Assembly: GCF_000374465.1 (NCBI RefSeq) | Contig: NZ_KB894528.1 | Coordinates: 1,105,127-1,169,126 of the forward strand | DNA: 64,000 bases | Direction of reading: 5' to 3' | Origin: Ahrensia kielensis DSM 5890 | GTDB lineage: Bacteria; Pseudomonadota; Alphaproteobacteria; Rhizobiales; Rhizobiaceae | Part shown: piece by piece, positions 35,285 through 42,636 of the stretch | Numbering within the stretch: the stretch's first letter is position 1 | Layout of the letters: each line of letters starts with the position of its first letter | Notes under the pieces: model-generated | What the model was told of the DNA's origin: nothing | Seen by the model: the letters and a program-made list of their open reading frames with translations, nothing else | Database searches by the model: none | Translations under genes and position numbers: made by a program

Positions 35285-36355
35285 ATGACACGCACAATCG
35301 TTGCATCTGCTACCAAAGAAACAATCATTGGCTTTGACCAGCCGTTCTGCGTTATCGGCGAACGGATTAATCCGACCGGCCGAAAAATCCTGAATCAAGA
35401 ACTTGAAGATGGTGATTTCAGCCGCGTGGAAGCAGACGCAATTGCGCAGGTCGCTGCTGGCGCAACTATTCTCGACATCAATTCCGGCGCTGTATTTTCC
35501 GGCAAGATGGCTGCCGATCCACGTTATGCCGACAACAATTTTGTTGAACCTATTTTAATGCAGCAATTGATTGAACATGTTCAGGCGGTAACAGACTGTC
35601 CGTTGTGCATTGATTCATCTGTCCCGGGCGCACTGGAAAACGGACTAAAAACAGCAAAAGGTCGCCCATTGCTAAACTCTGTGACAGGCGAAGAAGAACG
35701 CTTGGAACTGGTTTTGCCTCTGGTGAAAAAATACGATGTGCCGGTTGTCGCAATTTCAAATGATGACACTGGAATATCAGAAGATCCCGAAGTGCGCTTT
35801 GCCGTAGCAAAGAAAATTGTTGAGCGCGCTGCAGACTTTGGCATTCCCGCGCATGACATTGTGGTGGACCCGCTTGTTATGCCAATCGGCGCTATGGCGA
35901 CAGCAGGACACCAAGTGTTCACGCTCGTGCGCCGTTTGCGTGAAGAGCTTGGCGTCAACACAACTTGTGGTGCATCCAACATTTCATTTGGCCTGCCAAA
36001 CCGCCATGGTATCAATAATGCGTTCCTACCTATGGCTTACGCTGCTGGCATGACATCAGCGATTATGAATCCTGTTGCACTTCCAGTCGGCCCTAAGAAG
36101 ATTGCAGAAAAACGCGCGCTTGTTGAAGCAGCCGGCATCATATTGCCAGAAATGGACGACGAAACATTTGTAAAAATGTTTGGCATGGGTTCAACAAAAC
36201 CGCGCCCCGGCAAAGAAATGGAAGCTATTCGTGCTGCGAATTTCTTGCTCAATCAAGATGATGGCGGCGCTGCATGGATCAACTTTAACAAAGACCCCGA
36301 TGCTGCAATTGCAGGCGCACGTGGTCGCCGTGAGGGCCGCCGCTCGCGGGGGTGA
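35285..36355 (+). CDS. Methyltetrahydrofolate:corrinoid methyltransferase (pterin-binding)
   Basis: Dihydropteroate-synthase-like TIM barrel (356 aa), related to the pterin domain of MetH, AcsE and MtgA. It has VIGERINPTGRK near residue 25, ILDINSGA, the CIDSS strand and NSVTGEEERL. It moves a methyl group between 5-methyl-THF and the corrinoid protein. It could serve as the folate module of a split methionine synthase or as acceptor end of a betaine demethylation pathway. The C-terminus GARGRREGRRSRG is a basic tail like those of two partner proteins. Strong AGGAGA precedes the ATG. Confidence 0.93.
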   Translation: MTRTIVASATKETIIGFDQPFCVIGERINPTGRKILNQELEDGDFSRVEADAIAQVAAGATILDINSGAVFSGKMAADPRYADNNFVEPILMQQLIEHVQAVTDCPLCIDSSVPGALENGLKTAKGRPLLNSVTGEEERLELVLPLVKKYDVPVVAISNDDTGISEDPEVRFAVAKKIVERAADFGIPAHDIVVDPLVMPIGAMATAGHQVFTLVRRLREELGVNTTCGASNISFGLPNRHGINNAFLPMAYAAGMTSAIMNPVALPVGPKKIAEKRALVEAAGIILPEMDDETFVKMFGMGSTKPRPGKEMEAIRAANFLLNQDDGGAAWINFNKDPDAAIAGARGRREGRRSRG

Positions 36356-36554
36356 TTTACTCAAGCACCCTAGAAATGCCAGACAAATGAATATTCCGTT
36401 TCAATCGCCAGCCCCTGATCAGGTAAAAAAGCTATCTGACTACGTTGCGTTGATCCCCCACTTCATTAATTGTTTTTATCGGTGTTTATGTCGGCGCGAC
36501 TATTTTGGTTTCTGTTGCGATATATAATATAGCAGTTTCAGTAGGGGGCATACT

Positions 36555-38588
36555 TTGACCGATCACCTCGTCGTTTTTACACCATCTGGCAGACGTGGGC
36601 GCTTCGCCAAGGGCACAAACGTGCTCGAAGCAGCGCGCGATCTTGGCGTTTATGTGGAGTCGGTATGTGGTGGTCGCGGCATTTGCGGCCGCTGCCAAGT
36701 CGAAATTCAAACTGGTCACTTTTCAAAGCATGGCATTGAATCAAAAGCAGAAAACATTTCTGAGCTTGGTGCAAAAGAACTGCGCTATGCAGAAAAACGC
36801 GACCTAAAAGAAGGACGCCGCCTCTCCTGCTCATCAACGATTGAAGGGGATCTTGTCGTTGACATTCCGCTTGATGTTCAAGTCAATGCGCAGGTCATAC
36901 GTAAGGCTGCTGATAACAAGGTCTTTGAGCGAAAACCAGCCGTTCAGCTTTGCTATGTTGAAGTTGAAGAACCAGACATGCACAAGCCGCTTGGCGATCT
37001 TGATCGCCTAAAAGTCTCGCTCGAAAATGATTGGGGCTGGACAGATATTGAAGTCGCGCAACATATTTTGCCGCAAGTCCAAAAGATCCTTCGCAAAGGA
37101 AATTGGACAGCAACAGCCGCGATACATCGAGATTCAGACACAGCACAGCCCACACTGATTGCGCTATGGCCAGAACTTCAAAACGAAGCCTATGGCATTG
37201 CCTGCGATATTGGCTCAACCACAATCGCGCTCCATCTTGTATCATTGCTTTCTGGTGCCGTTATCGCATCAGCGGGTGCATCAAACCCGCAAATTCGCTT
37301 TGGTGAAGACCTTATGAGCCGTGTCTCATATGTGATGATGAACCCTGAAGGGCGCGGCGCGATGACGGACGCGGTGCGAAAAACGCTGAATGAGCTGATC
37401 GGCGAAGTCTGCGAAACTGCCGAGATAGAACGCCAAGACATTCTCGATATGGTGTTTGTTGGCAACCCTGTCATGCACCATCTTTTCTTAGGCATTGACC
37501 CGACAGAACTAGGCGGTGCACCCTTTGCGCTTGCCGTTTCCGGTGCAGTTCACACATCGGCCAAAGAGCTTGATCTTGAAGCCAATGAAGGCGCCCGCGT
37601 CTATATGATCCCGTGCATTGCCGGACATGTTGGCGCCGATGCAGCTGCTGCAACTTTGGCCGAAGGCCCGCACCGTTCTGACGACATTATGCTTATGGTG
37701 GATGTTGGCACGAACGCAGAGATTGTACTTGGCAACAAGCAACAAACGGTTGCTGCCTCCTCCCCCACTGGCCCAGCCTTTGAAGGCGCTGAAATATCTG
37801 GCGGCCAACGCGCAGCGCCCGGCGCTATCGAACGTGTGCGCATTGATCCGCTAACATTAGAGCCTAAATTCCGCATTATTGGATCAGAGCTTTGGTCTGA
37901 TGAAGAAGGCTTTGCAGAAAGCGTCGAAAAGACTGGCATCACCGGCATTTGCGGTTCTGGCATCATCGAAGTTGTTGCCGAAATGTTTTTGGCAGGCATC
38001 ATTTCAGAAGATGGCGTGATCAACGGCGTTCTGACCGAGCGTTCCAGCCGTGTGCAGGAAACCGGACGCACATATTCATATTTGCTACATGACGGCGCTC
38101 AGAAAATCATTATTTCACAAAATGATGTCCGCGCAATCCAGCTGGCAAAAGCTGCGCTTTATGCAGGCATCAAACTTCTTATGGACAAGCAGAACATAAC
38201 GCAGATTGATCAAATTCGATTCGCTGGTGCGTTTGGCTCTTTCATTGACCCTAAATACGCAATGGTTCTGGGCCTTATCCCTGATTGTGAAATCGAAAAT
38301 GTAAAAGCCGTCGGCAATGCGGCTGGCACAGGCGCGCGCATGGCGCTTATCAACCGCGATTACCGCCGCGAAATCGAAAAGACAGTGCGTGAAATCGAAA
38401 AAGTAGAAACCGCATTGGAGCCTAAGTTCCAAGAGCATTTCATCAATGCTATGGCGCTGCCCAACAAAGTCGACCTTTTCGAAAAGCTTGGAAAGGTTGT
38501 TACCCTGCCGGCAAAAAAACAAAACGCTGATGATAGTGATGGACAAACACGGCCACGCAGATCCGGTGGACGCAGAGCGCGCACATAA
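36555..38588 (+). CDS. Corrinoid reactivator: 2Fe-2S ferredoxin + ASKHA/DUF4445 domain (RACo/RamA-like)
   Basis: A 677-aa protein. Residues 1-100 form a plant-type 2Fe-2S domain with Cys38, Cys44, Cys47 and Cys92 (ESVCGGRGICGRC and RLSCSS). A linker follows, then an ASKHA-type ATPase domain (ACDIGSTTIALHL; MLMVDVGTNAEIVLG; GICGSGIIEV). Such proteins use ATP to drive reduction of inactive Co(II) corrinoid to Co(I). It would therefore repair the corrinoid protein of 29 kb, replacing the flavodoxin/SAM reactivation domain of normal MetH. It starts at TTG 36555 behind AGGGGG. The C-terminus TRPRRSGGRRART carries the shared basic tail. Confidence 0.92.
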   Translation: MTDHLVVFTPSGRRGRFAKGTNVLEAARDLGVYVESVCGGRGICGRCQVEIQTGHFSKHGIESKAENISELGAKELRYAEKRDLKEGRRLSCSSTIEGDLVVDIPLDVQVNAQVIRKAADNKVFERKPAVQLCYVEVEEPDMHKPLGDLDRLKVSLENDWGWTDIEVAQHILPQVQKILRKGNWTATAAIHRDSDTAQPTLIALWPELQNEAYGIACDIGSTTIALHLVSLLSGAVIASAGASNPQIRFGEDLMSRVSYVMMNPEGRGAMTDAVRKTLNELIGEVCETAEIERQDILDMVFVGNPVMHHLFLGIDPTELGGAPFALAVSGAVHTSAKELDLEANEGARVYMIPCIAGHVGADAAAATLAEGPHRSDDIMLMVDVGTNAEIVLGNKQQTVAASSPTGPAFEGAEISGGQRAAPGAIERVRIDPLTLEPKFRIIGSELWSDEEGFAESVEKTGITGICGSGIIEVVAEMFLAGIISEDGVINGVLTERSSRVQETGRTYSYLLHDGAQKIIISQNDVRAIQLAKAALYAGIKLLMDKQNITQIDQIRFAGAFGSFIDPKYAMVLGLIPDCEIENVKAVGNAAGTGARMALINRDYRREIEKTVREIEKVETALEPKFQEHFINAMALPNKVDLFEKLGKVVTLPAKKQNADDSDGQTRPRRSGGRRART

Positions 38589-38632
38589 GATTCAGCCTTT
38601 CCTGCACGACCAAATAGGCTAATAGCTGCTTT

Positions 38633-39814
38633 ATGTTATTTCAGCGCGTCAATCCGATCTTCTTGATTCTTGCAATCTGGCTCGCGGGCCTTGGCGCTGC
38701 CGCGCAATTTGCAAAAATCACGATAATCTTTGGTGAGCTTAGCGCCTATTATGGTCAAAGCGATGCACGCTCTGGTTTTCTTTTATCGACCATAAGCCTC
38801 TTAGGCGTTATCTTCGGTCTTTATGCCGGCGTCATGGGTGCCAAATATGGCAATCGGAAATTACTGATTGGCGGCCTGTTTCTCGGTGCACTGACATCTT
38901 TTGCACAGGTTCTGCTTTTGCCTTTCTGGGGCATGATCACATTGCGTGCGATCGAGGGCATTTCGCACCTTGCCATTGCGGTTGCAGCGCCAACCCTTAT
39001 CGCCAGCTACGCCACCGACAAGATCAGAACCTATGCAATGACACTTTGGGGCACATATTTCGGTGTCGCATTTGCTCTCATGTCAGTGATCTCACCTGCG
39101 GTGTTGAAAAACGGCAGCTTTGACCAACTATTCCTTTACCACGGCATCTACATGGCTTTGATCGGCATCTTATTGGTTCTTTGCATGCCCAACCCGCGCA
39201 CAAATTTATCAACCGCGCAAACACCCGCGCCAGATACCAATTTCTGGCTCGCACATGTTCAGGCATACAAGTCACCCTTTATTGCTGCGCCTGCACTTGG
39301 CTGGGTATTTTACACACTGACCTTTGTTTCAATGATAACGCTACTCCCGCAATTTGTTGCAGAAGATCAAAGACTATTGGTGATCGGTGCCATGCCAGTA
39401 ACCAGCATCATCGCGTCTCTTACGCTCGGCACATATTTGCTGCGGATTATGAGCGCTGTCAAAGTCGTTATGGTGGGGTTTGCCCTCGCCTTTGTCGTCT
39501 CCTTGACTATGATTTTTTCTGGTATCAACGCCTGGATGGGGATTGCGTTATATATTGGCCTTGGCCTTGTCCAAGGTGCAACTTTTGCCGCCGTTCCTCA
39601 GCTTAACAACACAATTGAAGACCGTTCAAAAGCTAATGGACTTCTTGTCCAAACGGGTAATTTTGGTAATTTGATTGGCACGCCTGTACTTGCGGTCACC
39701 ATCGGCACATTCAGCCAAAGCGGTATGCTCGTCATTGCTTGCGTAACTTACGTCATCGCAATTTGTGTTCACATGCTTTGTGGTTACCTCAGAAATTGGT
39801 ATCGTCCTGCTTAA
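38633..39814 (+). CDS. MFS transporter
   Basis: A 393-aa major facilitator with about 12 hydrophobic helices. The loop GVMGAKYGNRKLLIGG after helix 2 is an MFS motif-A variant. It resembles the CynX/NimT-like branch of small-molecule permeases. Substrate is unknown. The gene follows the corrinoid reactivator by 44 bases and may be cotranscribed, so a methylated compound or methionine-related solute is a reasonable guess, no more. Confidence 0.82.
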   Translation: MLFQRVNPIFLILAIWLAGLGAAAQFAKITIIFGELSAYYGQSDARSGFLLSTISLLGVIFGLYAGVMGAKYGNRKLLIGGLFLGALTSFAQVLLLPFWGMITLRAIEGISHLAIAVAAPTLIASYATDKIRTYAMTLWGTYFGVAFALMSVISPAVLKNGSFDQLFLYHGIYMALIGILLVLCMPNPRTNLSTAQTPAPDTNFWLAHVQAYKSPFIAAPALGWVFYTLTFVSMITLLPQFVAEDQRLLVIGAMPVTSIIASLTLGTYLLRIMSAVKVVMVGFALAFVVSLTMIFSGINAWMGIALYIGLGLVQGATFAAVPQLNNTIEDRSKANGLLVQTGNFGNLIGTPVLAVTIGTFSQSGMLVIACVTYVIAICVHMLCGYLRNWYRPA

Positions 39815-39860
39815 GCAAGCTGTCTTGACCTTAGAGCCTCAATCAACAATGCAATTTCAT

Positions 39861-39878
39861 GCTGGAGTAATATCCAGC
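39861..39878. promoter_or_regulatory. Inverted repeat ahead of the GlxA-type regulator gene
   Basis: GCTGGA and TCCAGC separated by six bases, between the MFS gene and the regulator, about 95-110 bases before the regulator start. It could be an operator (autoregulation). No T run follows, so it is not a typical terminator. Confidence 0.3.
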
Positions 39879-39971
39879 CGAATAAATTTCTCTTGCTAAA
39901 ATAGCGCGTTTGATGATTTGCTTTCTTAATAGAATTTGCGCCCCGTAGTTCGGGTATTTAATTGAGGGACG

Positions 39972-40988
39972 ATGGCCATGACTGAGGCCCAATCAAATTC
40001 GGCGGCATATCGACGAACCGTCGTCTTTTACTTGCTTCCAGAATTTACAATGATCGCCTTCACATCGGCGGTTGAAGCGCTGCGTTCAGCGAACCGAATG
40101 TTGGGCTATGATGCTTATAATTGGCGTCTGTCATGCGAATCTGGTGGCAGCGTCTCGGCTTCAAATGGCATTGAGGTCATAACAAAGACCTCAATCGAAG
40201 AAGAGCGCAAACTTTTAAGCGCTTCCAGTAGGCCGACATTGTTTTTGGTATGCGGCGGCACCAATATAGAAAACTTCACCACGAAGTCAGTCATGGGCCT
40301 TGTGCGAGAAGAATATGCGCGCGGTATTGCAATCGGAGGCTTATGCACCGCCGCTTATGTCATTGCCGCAGCAGGTCTATTGAGCGGAAAACGCTGCGCT
40401 ATTCACTGGGAAAACATGCCCGGCTTTCAGGAAAAATTCCCAAAAGCAGAGGTTTATGCTGATCTTTTTGAAGTTGATTCAAACATCTACACCTGTGCAG
40501 GTGGCACAGCGGCATTGGATATGATGCTGTCGCTGATATTAGAAGATTTCAGCGATGAACTGGTGAATAGAATTTGCGAACAAATGCTGACAGACCGTGT
40601 TCGCGCCGCCAGTGACAGGCAGCGCCTGCCCTTGCGTGCGCGTCTTGGCGTACAAAATGCGCGTGTGCTCGCCATCATCGAGCTTATGGAAGCCAATCTT
40701 TCCGAGCCGTTATCATTGCTTGAAATCGCCAATCATGTCGGATTGTCGCGGCGGCAGATTGAGCGGCTTTTCCGCCATGAAATGGGCCGTTCTCCGGCAC
40801 GATATTACTTGGAAATCAGATTAGATCGCGCGCGGCACTTGCTCGTTCAATCCGCACTGCCAGTGGTTGAAATTGCGATTGCGTGCGGCTTTGTATCGGC
40901 ATCGCACTTTTCAAAATGTTACCGCGAGCTATACGCCAAATCACCGCAGCAAGAACGCGCAGAACGCAAACAATTACTTGTTGCCTAA
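39972..40988 (+). CDS. GlxA-family AraC-type transcriptional regulator (GbdR/CdhR-like)
   Basis: A 338-aa regulator. The N-terminal DJ-1/PfpI-like domain covers about residues 15-190 (GLCTAAYVIAAAGLLSGKRCAIHWE). The C-terminal AraC domain contains LLEIANHVGLSRRQIERLFRHEMGRSPARYYLEIRL and VVEIAIACGFVSASHFSKCYRE. The same architecture is found in GbdR and CdhR, which activate glycine betaine and carnitine catabolism. Its position between the methyl-transfer genes and the dimethylglycine-dehydrogenase-like gene makes a betaine-responsive role likely. tupA begins one base after its stop, an unusual coupling. Confidence 0.88.
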   Translation: MAMTEAQSNSAAYRRTVVFYLLPEFTMIAFTSAVEALRSANRMLGYDAYNWRLSCESGGSVSASNGIEVITKTSIEEERKLLSASSRPTLFLVCGGTNIENFTTKSVMGLVREEYARGIAIGGLCTAAYVIAAAGLLSGKRCAIHWENMPGFQEKFPKAEVYADLFEVDSNIYTCAGGTAALDMMLSLILEDFSDELVNRICEQMLTDRVRAASDRQRLPLRARLGVQNARVLAIIELMEANLSEPLSLLEIANHVGLSRRQIERLFRHEMGRSPARYYLEIRLDRARHLLVQSALPVVEIAIACGFVSASHFSKCYRELYAKSPQQERAERKQLLVA

Positions 40989-40989
40989 T

Positions 40990-41802
40990 ATGAACAAGCG
41001 GCAGTTTTTAGCAGGCGTATTAGGAGCAGCCATCATGGCTTCTTCGGTTCATGCGGCTGATAAATCATTTGTTTTGGCAACAACAACATCAACGGAAAAT
41101 TCGGGCCTTCTTGATACGATCATTCCCCAATTCACTTTAAAAACAGGCATTAAGGTCAAAGTTGTCGCTATTGGTACAGGGCAAGCGCTGGCAATGGGAC
41201 GAAACGGCGATGCAGCTGCATTGCTAACCCATGACCGACTAGGCGAAGACAAGTTTGTTGCCGAAGGCTATGGCAAGGACCGCCGCGATGTCATGCATAA
41301 TGACTTCATCTTTATTGGCCCCAGCGACGACCCAGCCGGCCTCAAAGACGCGCAAACAACCACAGATGCATTCAAAGCTCTTGCGCAAGGTGGTTCGACC
41401 TTTATCTCACGCGGTGATGATAGCGGCACGCACCGCAAAGAACTGCGTGAATGGAACAAAGCGGGTTTTGATGTTGCCAATTTCGGTTCTTGGTACCGCG
41501 AGGCTGGTAGCGGTATGGGGCAAACAATCATTACAACAACACAGATCAACGGCTACACTCTATCAGATCGCGCAACCTGGACAAAGTTTGCCAGCAAAGC
41601 TGATCATGTCATTGTTTTTGAAGGCAATCCACCGATCAACAACCCTTATTCAAGCATCGTCGTTACAAATAAACTCATTCCAAATGAAGAAACACAATAT
41701 GCTCTTAGCTGGCATGAGTGGCTAACGGGCGCTGAAGGCAGAAAAGCTATAAAAGACTTTCGCATCGATGGTCAGCAAATGTTCTTTCTTGGCACGGATT
41801 AG
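40990..41802 (+). CDS. tupA: Tungstate ABC transporter substrate-binding protein TupA
   Basis: A periplasmic oxyanion-binding protein of 270 aa with a signal peptide (MNKRQFLAGVLGAAIMASSVHA). The TupA signature follows: FVLATTTSTENSGLLD, RNGDAAALLTHDR and ISRGDDSGTHRKE. This TTTS form distinguishes tungstate-binding TupA from molybdate ModA. ATG 40990 lies one base after the regulator's stop; the longer open frame from 40867 lies inside the regulator gene and is not used. It supplies tungsten, presumably for the formate dehydrogenase at 14-17 kb. Its permease is encoded convergently, with overlapping stop codons. Confidence 0.92.
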   Translation: MNKRQFLAGVLGAAIMASSVHAADKSFVLATTTSTENSGLLDTIIPQFTLKTGIKVKVVAIGTGQALAMGRNGDAAALLTHDRLGEDKFVAEGYGKDRRDVMHNDFIFIGPSDDPAGLKDAQTTTDAFKALAQGGSTFISRGDDSGTHRKELREWNKAGFDVANFGSWYREAGSGMGQTIITTTQINGYTLSDRATWTKFASKADHVIVFEGNPPINNPYSSIVVTNKLIPNEETQYALSWHEWLTGAEGRKAIKDFRIDGQQMFFLGTD

Positions 41803-42458
41803 AGTTTGGAAGGATTGCGCTCACGCGTGACCAAAAACGTGACGATCGTTACGCCAAGCGATAACAACACCAAAATTACCCCAAGCCAAACAGCAATCGA
41901 GTAATTGCCTTGCCGCGTTTCCAGCGTGATCGCGGTTGTCATCACACGCGTTTCCCCGCGAATATTACCGCCAACAATCATCACCGCACCGACTTCTGAA
42001 ATCGCACGCCCAAACGCGACTAAAAACGCAGTCACAAGGCCCGCCTTTGCTATTTTTCCAACCTCCCACATACGCCGCCAACGCTTGACGATATCAAGGC
42101 GCAGCGCATCGCCCACCTCACGCCATGCAGCAGAACAGGCACGGTGAACAAATACAGTGATGACAGGCACCGTGATCAGAACTTGTGCGATCACAATAGC
42201 CGTGGGCGTAAATAGAATGTTCAACCACCCAAGCGGCCCTGAGCGCGACAAAAGAAGATAAACAACAAGCCCGACAACAACTGTGGGCACAGCAAGCAGC
42301 GCACTAAAGACAGTGAGCCAAATGGTTTGGCTCTTATCTGCGATGGTGCACAGATACGCACCCATGGGCGCACCAATACCCAAGCCAATCAACGAGGCCA
42401 AAATACTGACCCGCAAGGACAAAAGTAAAATATCAATAATCTCAGCTGAAAGGTGCAT
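41799..42458 (-). CDS. tupB: Tungstate ABC transporter permease TupB
   Basis: A 219-aa integral membrane permease with five or six helices. The EAA-type loop AFGRAISEVGAVMIVGGNI, which contacts the ATPase, is near residue 150. It pairs with TupA. The two genes are tail to tail: tupA ends TAG at 41802 and tupB ends TAA at 41799, sharing bases, so they cannot be one operon. No ATPase gene (tupC) lies on either side; it must be elsewhere or shared with another transporter. Confidence 0.9.
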   Translation of the reverse strand: MHLSAEIIDILLLSLRVSILASLIGLGIGAPMGAYLCTIADKSQTIWLTVFSALLAVPTVVVGLVVYLLLSRSGPLGWLNILFTPTAIVIAQVLITVPVITVFVHRACSAAWREVGDALRLDIVKRWRRMWEVGKIAKAGLVTAFLVAFGRAISEVGAVMIVGGNIRGETRVMTTAITLETRQGNYSIAVWLGVILVLLSLGVTIVTFLVTRERNPSKL

Positions 42459-42636
42459 GAGATTGATCTAGCTTATTGCGTTTCATAGTTCACGCAAAAA
42501 CTTGTCGCATTAAGAACAGGAATTCAAAACAGCTTTAGAGATAAATCAAATTGGTATGTACCGATTATTTGCATTGCCGCGCGCATCAAATTTGGCACAT
42601 TATACATAGCTTAAATTAAACACATGGGAGGCCAAT

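Noticed and set aside
36518-36534. AT-rich near-palindrome before the ASKHA gene as a fourth copy of the operator
   Set aside because: It is AT-rich but lacks the ATAARGA half-site, so it was not counted with the other three.
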